Virus record (IMG/VR): IMGVR_UViG_3300010334_000245
Location: 1-25,420 of that record
DNA: 25,420 nucleotides
Strand: one strand, 5' to 3'
From: a virus
In this document: piece by piece, positions 1-6,663 of the stretch
How positions within the stretch are numbered: position 1 is the stretch's first letter
Layout of the letters: each line of letters starts with the position of its first letter
Notes under the pieces: model-generated
Told to the model about the DNA's origin: nothing
Seen by the model: only the letters and a program-made list of their open reading frames with translations
Databases searched by the model: none
Program-made: the position numbers and the translations under genes

Positions 1-840
1 CAAACCTTTAATATAATCCTCAAGATTACGCTTTGGTTTCCAACCTAATGCTCTAGTCTTATCAGATATAACTGGAGACGACATTCGGTTACCCTTACGA
101 TACGGAAGAAAATCAATCGCAGTTGGCTCAAACATATGTGCTACCTGAAGAACGCTGTATGGTTCTGGATGACCGATTCCATACTCATCACCAGATCCAT
201 GCTCACCAACAAGAATTAGAGCATCAACAATATCATCTACATGAGTAAAGTTTCTAGTCTGAATACCTGGTCTTACTACCTCAAGTGGCAGACCATTTCG
301 CACTCGATCTGCAAATTTAGCAATTAGAGTTGAATAGTGACCCTGAGAAATTTCTCTTGGTCCATAAACATTATAGAAGTAAGTAATAGCATAATTAATG
401 CCAAACCATTCAGCATATTTCATGACTAGTTCTGTATTTGATGCTTTAGACCATGCATATGGACTTTGGGTATAATCTTCTTCATCAACAAATTTAGTAC
501 TTGAACCTGCATAGACTAATTTAGCACCAGTCTTTTTCACAAATTCAAGAACTTGATATGTGCCAATCTTGTTATATTCAAAGACCAGATCCATATCATC
601 AAAGCTTTGTTCTACACGAGAATATTCACCCAAGTGATAGACAAGATCTGGAATATAATCTCCAAGGATATGATTTATATCTACAGTAGAACCGGTAATA
701 TACACGACTCCAGCGATATGATTATCTACTGATCCTGTAAAATAGTTATCAAGAGAAACTACTTCATGTCCGAGACTTACTAGTCGTTCACATAGGTGAG
801 AACCGACAAACCCAGCACCACCAGTTACAAGAATCTTCAT
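1..840 (-). CDS. NAD-dependent nucleotide-sugar epimerase/dehydratase, C-terminus cut by the window edge
   Basis: The reading frame is open from an ATG at 840 to the left edge (280 codons, no stop), so the 3' end is missing. The N-terminus shows the Rossmann dinucleotide-binding motif GGAGFVGSHL (residues 7-16). The extended short-chain dehydrogenase active site follows: Ser113/Ser114 in AGSST, and Tyr128-x3-Lys132 in SPYAWSK. Further on are the family-typical YNVYGPRE and RNFTHVDDI stretches that shape the sugar-nucleotide pocket. The family includes UDP-glucose 4-epimerase, dTDP-glucose 4,6-dehydratase and GDP-fucose synthase; the exact substrate cannot be read from sequence. Its start overlaps the stop of the upstream four-cysteine gene (ATGA), and it is last in an operon with a glycosyltransferase, which suggests it supplies or modifies the sugar donor. 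Family assignment is firm; its role in DNA modification is inference. Confidence 0.93.
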   Translation of the reverse strand, partial: MKILVTGGAGFVGSHLCERLVSLGHEVVSLDNYFTGSVDNHIAGVVYITGSTVDINHILGDYIPDLVYHLGEYSRVEQSFDDMDLVFEYNKIGTYQVLEFVKKTGAKLVYAGSSTKFVDEEDYTQSPYAWSKASNTELVMKYAEWFGINYAITYFYNVYGPREISQGHYSTLIAKFADRVRNGLPLEVVRPGIQTRNFTHVDDIVDALILVGEHGSGDEYGIGHPEPYSVLQVAHMFEPTAIDFLPYRKGNRMSSPVISDKTRALGWKPKRNLEDYIKGL

Positions 841-1058
841 TTGGGCTCCCATAGTTTACCTTTCATGCCACACTTTGCAAACCAACTTGTTTTTGCTCGT
901 TCTTGTTGTGTATCAGAACCATACTCACGGCTGCCTCTTGATAGTGCCCATGAGTCGTTAGCATTAATAATAGGATTGACACATCTAAGGTACCAGTCGC
1001 GATTGTCTTCCTTGCGAGACCATTTACAATCGCGACATAATGCGGGATAAGGTTTCAT
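837..1058 (-). CDS. Small four-cysteine (zinc-ribbon-like) phage protein
   Basis: A 73-residue protein with Cys8-x2-Cys11, Cys26 and Cys63, a spacing compatible with one structural zinc site. The C-terminus CGMKGKLWEPK matches a recurrent ending of small hypothetical proteins in aquatic T4-like phages (recalled from general knowledge, not searched). It lies between the glycosyltransferase and the epimerase, overlapping the first by one base (TAATG) and the second by ATGA, so all three are probably translated together. There are no membrane segments or signal peptide. The function is unknown; a zinc-stabilised binding module is the most that can be inferred. Confidence 0.8.
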   Translation of the reverse strand: MKPYPALCRDCKWSRKEDNRDWYLRCVNPIINANDSWALSRGSREYGSDTQQERAKTSWFAKCGMKGKLWEPK

Positions 1059-1969
1059 TATCGCTTCCTTGGTACTGGAGTGTCAATAATCTTTGCCTGG
1101 TCAGTACCATAACCATAGACATATTTCATTCCATACTCATTAGGCTCATCTGGAAATTCTGCATCTGGCTTAATGATAAGCTCATTATTTCTAAATGGTC
1201 GCATGTCAACATCGTGATGCCAACGACCATAGCGCTGAACAAGCTTGACACAATCAGGATGGAGATTCACAAGCATCTTTGATTTCTCAAAAGTACCGTC
1301 ACCATAGATTTCAGTGGTGTTTCCGCCTTTGACCGTACCAGTTCTAAGCTTTCCTTGCAAGAATGCATAGAAGAGAAAAGTACAGTAACCTGCCTTGAGA
1401 CAACGAAGTGATAGATCTACGTCCTCGTTATACTTACCTCTCCAGCGGAAAGGCAAATCATTTTTAATGAGAATACAAGACATAAGCCGAGTATTCTGAA
1501 GCACGGGTGGATGATGATAGTTATCAGGACAGAAGAACTTATACTGTGGGCCAGCGAGAGCTACATTCTCAAACCGATCTGTAAAGTCTTCCATAGCTCG
1601 AAAGATTGATCCTGTCTCAACACGGACTCGATCATTGTTGTGAAAGCGCCAGAACTCGGTGATGTTATCGTCGATACACCAGTGCCGTTCATAACCTTGT
1701 GCAATTGACCATTCCCAGATCCAATTTCTAGCAGGTCCAGATCCCTTACCGTGATTGCTGAAAGGTAGTTCTAGTACAGTTCCATATTTTGGATTAATAA
1801 CAGCTCGATAGTTATCAGCTTCTTGTGGCTCTACTGCAATGTAGTAGCGAACACCCATCTTTTCAAAAGCCTTAGCTGTATGACGAGTTTCCCAGCGCCC
1901 CTTACTGATAATAATGAGAGGATATTTTGACTGATATTGTTCGCTTGTCTTGGATGGAAATTTGTTCAT
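1058..1969 (-). CDS. GT-A-like glycosyltransferase resembling TET-associated glycosyltransferases (candidate DNA hypermodification enzyme)
   Basis: The protein has 303 residues from the ATG at 1969, which forms an ATGA overlap with the preceding stop; an in-frame ATG at 1981 would add four residues but has no ribosome binding site. The N-terminal strand YPLIIISKGRWETR (about 16-29) is followed by VEPQEADNYRAV, then HWCIDDNI with Asp100-Asp101 as the likely metal/nucleotide-sugar DXD-type motif. KYNEDVDLS (about 180-188) is a probable second acidic catalytic motif. This pattern resembles phage TET-associated glycosyltransferases, which add sugars to hydroxymethylated bases in other phages. The neighbours are an ITPKTKS-type gene upstream and a sugar epimerase downstream. 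Glycosyltransferase fold: fairly sure. DNA as acceptor: inference, because no TET or hydroxymethyltransferase gene is present in this window. Confidence 0.75.
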   Translation of the reverse strand: MNKFPSKTSEQYQSKYPLIIISKGRWETRHTAKAFEKMGVRYYIAVEPQEADNYRAVINPKYGTVLELPFSNHGKGSGPARNWIWEWSIAQGYERHWCIDDNITEFWRFHNNDRVRVETGSIFRAMEDFTDRFENVALAGPQYKFFCPDNYHHPPVLQNTRLMSCILIKNDLPFRWRGKYNEDVDLSLRCLKAGYCTFLFYAFLQGKLRTGTVKGGNTTEIYGDGTFEKSKMLVNLHPDCVKLVQRYGRWHHDVDMRPFRNNELIIKPDAEFPDEPNEYGMKYVYGYGTDQAKIIDTPVPRKR

Positions 1970-2340
1970 TCTTCGATCCATCGCTTTAGAGAGTTCTCAT
2001 CTCGTTCCTTGATAGGATGCCAGACCGACTTAGTCTTTGGAGTTAATGGCTGATCAATGAGCTTACCAAACTCAAGAAAATCCTCTTCAGATCTGAAGTT
2101 AATGATTAACTGCTTAGAAGCCTCAAGATTTTCAGATTCATACGAAGGCATTCCCTTCCAGAGCTTGCGCCAATTCTGGTAGTTATGTTCCTTCTCGGCT
2201 TCCTCAACTGTGTCTGGCACATCACTGAGTCCAAGAAAGTTAGCCAATGAACCAGGACGTCCTTCAGTTTCCTTCTTACCAATGCATGCATCAAAATCAA
2301 GTGAAGTATCTGGTAATGCATCTTTCTTTGATTTACTCAT
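1966..2340 (-). CDS. Conserved phage protein with ITPKTKS-type motif, first gene of the glycosylation cassette
   Basis: A 124-residue protein starting at an ATG preceded by AAGGAG. The first 70 residues are acidic/polar and include NYQNWRKLWKGMPSY. The last third holds the module LIINFRSEEDFLEFGKLIDQ followed by PLTPKTKSVWHP. A similar module occurs alone or fused to ParB-like or methyltransferase domains in many phage genomes, often beside a glycosyltransferase like the next gene; this is recalled and was not searched. No catalytic residues can be named. It is the first gene after the sigma-70 promoter at 2364-2392 and overlaps the glycosyltransferase start by ATGA. A partner or targeting factor for the transferase is possible but unproven. 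Confidence 0.8.
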   Translation of the reverse strand: MSKSKKDALPDTSLDFDACIGKKETEGRPGSLANFLGLSDVPDTVEEAEKEHNYQNWRKLWKGMPSYESENLEASKQLIINFRSEEDFLEFGKLIDQPLTPKTKSVWHPIKERDENSLKRWIEE

Positions 2341-2363
2341 AATTTCTCCTTACTTAATAATTC

Positions 2364-2392
2364 ATTATACTATATGTAGCTAAAAATGTCAA
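2364..2392 (-). promoter_or_regulatory. Sigma-70 promoter for the glycosyltransferase cassette
   Basis: On the minus strand, a perfect -35 TTGACA (2392-2387) and a perfect -10 TATAAT (2369-2364) are separated by exactly 17 bases. The start codon at 2340 lies 24 bases beyond the -10, with AAGGAG between. This is host-polymerase, early-type promoter architecture, unlike the TATAAATA late elements of the virion genes. The -35 overlaps the end of the 50-codon ORF upstream. Confidence 0.88.
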
Positions 2393-2541
2393 CCCTTTTT
2401 TGAATACTTGTCAAGTAAATATTTCTTTTCTACTTCAAATTTCTGTTTAATTAAAAGACATTCATAAACATGATCTCTATGCTCTAGTATCTGTTGCATA
2501 GTATCTGTATATAGTCTTTTATATTCGTCATCTAAAGTCAA
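2389..2541 (-). CDS. Small 50-residue ORF with TTG start, after the gene 46 remnant
   Basis: The frame reads 50 codons from TTG (2541) to TGA (2389-2391): MTLDDEYKRLYTDTMQ..., a charged, probably helical peptide ending KYLLDKYSKKG. The TTG overlaps the TGA of the preceding remnant (TTGA), which would allow translational coupling. The first in-frame ATG is codon 15. The amino-acid composition looks like a real small phage protein rather than noise, but I do not recognise a family. Its last codons overlap the -35 of the next promoter. Coding status is moderately supported; function unknown. Confidence 0.5.
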   Translation of the reverse strand: MTLDDEYKRLYTDTMQQILEHRDHVYECLLIKQKFEVEKKYLLDKYSKKG

Positions 2542-2621
2542 GCAGCTATCCTACTAAAGTTAGAGTGCTTTTCAAACTTGATAATAGAATGAAATTTATC
2601 AAACACCCAAAGCATTCTCAT
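2538..2621 (-). pseudogene. Leftover 3' end of a second gene 46 allele
   Basis: A 27-codon frame (ATG 2621 to TGA 2538-2540) contains FDKFHSIIKFEKHSNFSRI, which matches gp46 residues 551-569 in 18 of 19 positions. The matched DNA (2547-2603 versus 2655-2711) differs at 12 of 57 bases by my alignment, almost all at synonymous positions. Its ending (AA, stop) differs from that of the intact gene (SDIAF, stop). The silent divergence indicates that the copy came from a related phage's functional gene 46 and not from a fresh local duplication. It has no clear ribosome binding site and is too short to be an enzyme. Confidence 0.8.
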
Positions 2622-2636
2622 TCTAATGGGTGGAAA

Positions 2637-4361
2637 TTAAAAAGCAATATCTGATATTCTACTAAAATTACTATGTTTTTCAAATTTAATTACAGAATGA
2701 AATTTGTCGAATAAGTTAGATCCTTTATGAGATATAACAAAAATATTATTCTCTGAACCCATAGTATCAAGAATTTTCAAAAATTCTTCTGTACCACCGA
2801 CATCTAGAGATGAATCAAATACTTCATCCATTATTAGAAGATTAGTTGAAGCACTATTTCTGAGTTTTGCTATAGCTCTCCAGGTAAGAATTAAAGATAC
2901 GTCAATACGAAATTTTTCCCCTTCAGAGAATGATGCATAAGAAAACTCATCACGGAATCTAGACTTGATAGTCTCTGTAAACTTTTCATCAAGCTCAAAG
3001 TTGACAAAGAAGTCAAGTGCTGCCAGATACTTATTTACTAGCTTATTGATAATTGGAACATACTGACGGATAATACGAGTCTTAATTCCAGTATCTTTAA
3101 GTAAACTGGATGACACCTCAAGAAGTTCTCGTTCATCAATTAGTTTATACTTATCTTTAATACTTTTAGTTAGAGTATCTTTATGTTCCTGAATTTCAGT
3201 TACCGAAATATCAATCTGAGTTGTATTAGATCTGATTGATTTAATTTCAGCCGTAAGTGTCTTGACACTATTATTCCAAGAACGAATATCCGCATTGTTA
3301 TTGGATATAGTAGAATTAAGAAAAGTGATCTGTGCATTAATTTTGGTAATTTCATCAATACGACTATTTACATTTTGAATTTCTTGTTCAAGTGTGACTA
3401 ATGCCTCATTAATCTCTTTAGTCTTTCCATCACGAGTTTCAATAGTTTTATTCTTGAAGTCGTGATCAATACCCTGCTTACATGTTGGACAATTGTCGTG
3501 ATCATGGAAGAACTTAATCTCTCGTCTAAGATTTTTGATCTTTGTTTCCAGTTGAGACTCAAGTTCAATTAGCTTACTTTTCTTCTTTGAAATCTTATCT
3601 TGATCTGCAATAAGAGAATTTAATTCTTCAATTTTATCTGAAAGCAAACTTGTCTCGGATTCAGTCTGACTAATCTTTGAGTCAAGATCATCAAGTAAAG
3701 CCTGTTTAGACTGAACTAGTGATTCATTATTATTCTTCAGAGAGTCAATATGCTTTCGTTGCATTTCAATCTTTTGTTCAATCAGTTCAATCTGATAATC
3801 GGCATCACGAATAGCGGTCTTATTTAGTGTAATCTTGTCACGAAGCAAAGTATTCATGACAGAAAAGATCTGAATGTCAAGTAGATCTTCAATAACAGCT
3901 CTTCGTTCACCAGCCGATAGTTGCATGAATGGAACATAGTTAGCTGATCCAAGAACTACAATTTGAGTAAATGACTTGTGATTCATTTTTAGAATAGTCT
4001 TCTCGAGCATTTCTTGATACTCGCGAATATCAGAATTCTGATTAATCATAGTGTCATTTAGATATACTTCAAAGATATTAGGTTTGATACCGCGGCGGAT
4101 CATATACTCTTTTCTACCAACAGAGAACTCAACTTCAACAAGCATTCCCTTACAGGTAATACTATTAATAAGCTGAGGCTTATTGATGTTCCGATAAGGT
4201 TTTCCGTATAGTACAAATGACAGAGCATCAATTAATGAAGACTTGCCAGCTCCATTTTCACCAACAATTAAAGTTGATTTTGATCTATTTAAAATAATCT
4301 CTGTAAACTGATTACCAGTAGACAACAGATTCATATATCTTAGTTTTTTAAATAATATCAT
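2637..4361 (-). CDS. 46: gp46-like recombination nuclease subunit (SbcC/Rad50 family)
   Basis: The ATPase subunit of the gp46/gp47 complex, which processes DNA ends to feed recombination-dependent replication in T4-like phages. The 574 residues are close to the 560 of T4 gp46. Visible in order: Walker A GENGAGKSS (34-42); a long coiled coil (about 170-420) with the zinc-hook CPTC at 291-294 at its turn; the ABC signature SEGEKFR (479-485); Walker B LLIMDEVFD (508-516); and a switch histidine in ISHK (His545). The start ATG overlaps the stop of the preceding 67-residue gene (ATGA). Gene 47 lies just beyond that gene, as expected for a two-subunit complex. A diverged copy of its last codons follows about 35 bases after its stop. 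Confidence 0.97.
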   Translation of the reverse strand: MILFKKLRYMNLLSTGNQFTEIILNRSKSTLIVGENGAGKSSLIDALSFVLYGKPYRNINKPQLINSITCKGMLVEVEFSVGRKEYMIRRGIKPNIFEVYLNDTMINQNSDIREYQEMLEKTILKMNHKSFTQIVVLGSANYVPFMQLSAGERRAVIEDLLDIQIFSVMNTLLRDKITLNKTAIRDADYQIELIEQKIEMQRKHIDSLKNNNESLVQSKQALLDDLDSKISQTESETSLLSDKIEELNSLIADQDKISKKKSKLIELESQLETKIKNLRREIKFFHDHDNCPTCKQGIDHDFKNKTIETRDGKTKEINEALVTLEQEIQNVNSRIDEITKINAQITFLNSTISNNNADIRSWNNSVKTLTAEIKSIRSNTTQIDISVTEIQEHKDTLTKSIKDKYKLIDERELLEVSSSLLKDTGIKTRIIRQYVPIINKLVNKYLAALDFFVNFELDEKFTETIKSRFRDEFSYASFSEGEKFRIDVSLILTWRAIAKLRNSASTNLLIMDEVFDSSLDVGGTEEFLKILDTMGSENNIFVISHKGSNLFDKFHSVIKFEKHSNFSRISDIAF

Positions 4362-4561
4362 TTAAGATCATCCATCATTTCATAAACTTTGAGATCATAT
4401 CCAGCTTTATATCCAACCTCATATGCTGCTTGAAGCCAAGCAATTATGCGTTTATCTGCTTGTTCTAGATTATCATAAGGTCGTTGCCCTAATTCTTCAA
4501 AGAATCGCTCATTACGAGTTGAAAAGTTTTCTATTTCATTAAACCATTTATCAAACGTCAT
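4358..4561 (-). CDS. Small protein encoded between genes 47 and 46
   Basis: A 67-residue acidic, helical protein. Near the C-terminus is AAYEVGYKAGYD, a pattern seen at the ends of many small phage proteins. It starts four bases after the gene 47 stop and ends in an ATGA overlap with gene 46, so it is translated within the 47-46 unit. No domain is recognised. Being wedged between the two nuclease subunits makes an accessory role conceivable, but this is speculation. Confidence 0.82.
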   Translation of the reverse strand: MTFDKWFNEIENFSTRNERFFEELGQRPYDNLEQADKRIIAWLQAAYEVGYKAGYDLKVYEMMDDLK

Positions 4562-4565
4562 ATTT

Positions 4566-5627
4566 TTACTCTACAGTTAGAGCTTCTGCATATAAATCAG
4601 ACAAGAAAGCATCTAGTTTATTCTTGTCAACTTTAGTTTCAATATTACTACTAAACTTGCGGAGAATAGTAAGTGTATCTTCCGCTTCATCAATAATGTC
4701 AGAGTCATCTTCAAGATTTAGATTGAGATTATCTTCGACTACCTGAAGATCAAGCACACCAGCCTTTTCGATCTTGTCGATGTACATATCGAACCAATAT
4801 GGATTGAGTTTGTTATGGATAATTACCTTGACATATGTTCCACGAAGTGCTTCCGCATCAATATCCAAAACCGTATTCATAACTCCAAGCGAATCATCAT
4901 AATGGATCTTATGAAACATCTTATACGGATTCTGAATATATGTCAACTCTCTTGTGTCAGTATCGAAGATATGAAAGCCTCGTGGATCGTTCCAATCAGA
5001 CCAGGTCATCTCGTAAGGGGCACCTAGATAGTGAATATTACCACGAGATGATTTATGATGAAAATGTCCTGACATGACTATGTCAAACTTCTCAAATGGC
5101 TGTGTACTGAAACCGTGATCATTTATTGATCCACGATACATTTCAAACCCAGCCAACTCAAGATGACCCATCACAATTTGCGACTTAGTATCTTCAAGGA
5201 ACTTCATTGATTCCTCAAAGTTACCAGAGCAAATCCAAGGAATGAATGAAATATCAGTATTATCAAACTTTACAGTTTCGGGTGAACTATATGCCTTGAT
5301 CATTTTATATTCTTTAAGAAGAAGATCTGGTGAATTTACATCATTTGTATTTTTGAAGAAAGTGCAGTGGTTTCCCACTATAATATGTAAATTAAGTTTG
5401 TTTCTCTCAATTTGATCAAACCAGTATTTTCTACATAGAGCAAGAGTATTAAAATTGATATACTTACGTCTATCAAATGTATCCCCAAGATCTATAATAG
5501 TATCAATCTTGTGTTCCTTTAGATAAGGAAAGAAACATTCAGTATAGAACTTAGCAAAATAGTCTGCAAATGCAAGATTATCACCTCGAGCACCAAAATG
5601 CTGATCTGTAACCAAAGCAAGTTTCAT
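4566..5627 (-). CDS. 47: gp47-like recombination endonuclease subunit (SbcD/Mre11 family)
   Basis: The metal-dependent phosphoesterase partner of gp46, forming the end-processing nuclease for recombination and host-DNA scavenging. Calcineurin-like motifs appear in order: Asp8-x-His10 in TDQHFG, GDTFDRR with Asp49, GNH with Asn86-His87, MGHLE with His155, and SGHFHH with His188 and His190. The 353 residues compare with about 339 in T4. The C-terminus is acidic (EDDSDIIDEAED), in the region expected to contact gp46. The ATG overlaps the stop of the 54-residue upstream gene (ATGA). All metal-binding positions are present, so the enzyme looks intact. Confidence 0.96.
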   Translation of the reverse strand: MKLALVTDQHFGARGDNLAFADYFAKFYTECFFPYLKEHKIDTIIDLGDTFDRRKYINFNTLALCRKYWFDQIERNKLNLHIIVGNHCTFFKNTNDVNSPDLLLKEYKMIKAYSSPETVKFDNTDISFIPWICSGNFEESMKFLEDTKSQIVMGHLELAGFEMYRGSINDHGFSTQPFEKFDIVMSGHFHHKSSRGNIHYLGAPYEMTWSDWNDPRGFHIFDTDTRELTYIQNPYKMFHKIHYDDSLGVMNTVLDIDAEALRGTYVKVIIHNKLNPYWFDMYIDKIEKAGVLDLQVVEDNLNLNLEDDSDIIDEAEDTLTILRKFSSNIETKVDKNKLDAFLSDLYAEALTVE

Positions 5628-5788
5628 TTGCCATACTTCTTTGTATATGCTGCAAGTGCAGTTTCACAGCCATCTCTTATTTTAGTAAGTGTCTGCATAT
5701 TATTGAACTTCACATTTGGTGGAGTAGCAGGATCCAACATTGAAAAAATTGCCTGCTGAACAATTGGTGGTAATGAATCATAGTTCAT
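5624..5788 (-). CDS. 54-residue conserved small protein between genes 55 and 47
   Basis: Reading from ATG at 5788 to TGA at 5624 gives MNYDSLPPIVQQAIFSML... ending AAYTKKYGK. It is preceded by GGAG nine bases upstream, overlaps the end of gene 55 by 11 bases, and its stop overlaps the start of gene 47 (ATGA). The composition (LPPIVQQAIFS, KFNNMQTLTKIRDGCE) resembles a small conserved protein of aquatic T4-like phages, recalled without a search. Function unknown. The tight coupling on both sides makes it almost certainly translated. Confidence 0.8.
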   Translation of the reverse strand: MNYDSLPPIVQQAIFSMLDPATPPNVKFNNMQTLTKIRDGCETALAAYTKKYGK

Positions 5789-6380
5789 CTTCTAACTCTC
5801 CAATAAACTTTTCAATACCCTTCTTTTTTGTAGATTTAGATTCTTTAAGTTTTTCAAACTTGGCTATCAAATCGTTAGATCTACCATCATCAAGGTGGAC
5901 ATATGCTGCATTAAAGTGAGCTGCATCATCAGATGACATTTCTACAAGAGTATTGTGAATAGACGAATTAATTAAGCTCTTCTGCTTAATGTACTGTTGC
6001 TTTTGTTCACGGGCAATCCGCCGAAGAAAGGCATAGTAAATGATTGTAGTGAAATAGGCAAATGGATTTTTAGACTTATCTGGATCAAAATTGTGCAGAT
6101 ACATCAGACAATTTTCAATGCCATCTGAAATCATTTCATCTTTATACGAATAGCCTGCAAAGTTTGGTTTTGTTGCAAGTCTAGTTGCAATTAGATAGAT
6201 TGTTTTACCAACGTATTCTGAAACTCTAGGTAAAGTAGTTTCTGTTTCCTTTGCCGTATTTAACTTATTTAAATAGACAATCATTTCTGTATATAACTTT
6301 TTGTTATCTACATAGTGAGTTCGTTCTTTGGGTTTCTTGTATGGTTCAGTGCCTGGTGGTAAATTCGTATTTATTGTCAT
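5778..6380 (-). CDS. 55: gp55-like late-transcription sigma factor
   Basis: A phage-encoded sigma that redirects host RNA polymerase to the TATAAATA late promoters seen upstream of the virion genes in this same window. In 200 residues (T4: 185) the sigma region-2-like core runs from about 78 to 132: YKDEMISDGIENCLMYL, then FDPDKSKNPFAYFTTIIYY, then AFLRRIAREQKQQYIKQ. This part binds the polymerase coiled coil and reads the -10. The short acidic/hydrophobic C-terminus (IEKFIGELEDEL) lies where T4 gp55 carries its sliding-clamp-binding tail. The start is within the end of the upstream gene (35-base overlap). Identification is strong; clamp binding is inference. Confidence 0.92.
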   Translation of the reverse strand: MTINTNLPPGTEPYKKPKERTHYVDNKKLYTEMIVYLNKLNTAKETETTLPRVSEYVGKTIYLIATRLATKPNFAGYSYKDEMISDGIENCLMYLHNFDPDKSKNPFAYFTTIIYYAFLRRIAREQKQQYIKQKSLINSSIHNTLVEMSSDDAAHFNAAYVHLDDGRSNDLIAKFEKLKESKSTKKKGIEKFIGELEDEL

Positions 6381-6663
6381 TTAATTCACTCTCATTTAAA
6401 GAATCCATATATTGCTTATAGTAAGTAATAAGCTTTTCATTAGGGACACTTGTCACTATAATATACTTTTTATTAAATGTAAACAACTCATTTTCAGTCC
6501 ATGTCATAAAAGGAGCTAACTTAATAAGACTGTAACCTTCTATTGTATATCCTTGACTAATTTCAACTGGATTTATAAGATTAATAAACTCATCATTTGG
6601 TTCCTCAAGCTCACCCATTAGTTGCTCGCCCGATACTAACTTAATACTTAAATACTCAGTCAT
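6346..6663 (-). CDS. Sm/LSm-like small phage protein upstream of gene 55
   Basis: A 105-residue protein. The N-terminus YLSIKLVSGEQLMGELEE, followed by INLINPVEI, has the strand pattern of an Sm-like (Hfq/LSm) barrel: a glycine-containing beta turn, an acidic strand and a hydrophobic strand. Next come KLAPFMTWTENELFTFNKKY and IIVTSVPNEKLITYYKQY. Similar proteins stand near uvsW/55 in aquatic T4-like phages (from memory). The start overlaps the uvsW stop (ATGA). RNA binding or a structural role is possible; no biochemical function is known to me. It is not recognisably the co-activator gp33. Confidence 0.78.
   Translation of the reverse strand: MTEYLSIKLVSGEQLMGELEEPNDEFINLINPVEISQGYTIEGYSLIKLAPFMTWTENELFTFNKKYIIVTSVPNEKLITYYKQYMDSLNESELNDNKYEFTTRH

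Noticed and set aside
796-1282. Plus-strand ORFs opposite the epimerase, four-cysteine and glycosyltransferase genes
   Set aside because: The minus-strand genes there have clear motifs and coupled starts; the opposite frames show none.
2604-2632. Hairpin CACCCA/TGGGTG after gene 46 as a terminator
   Set aside because: Only six base pairs with a 17-base loop and no solid T run after it. It is more likely a chance pairing within the recombination scar.
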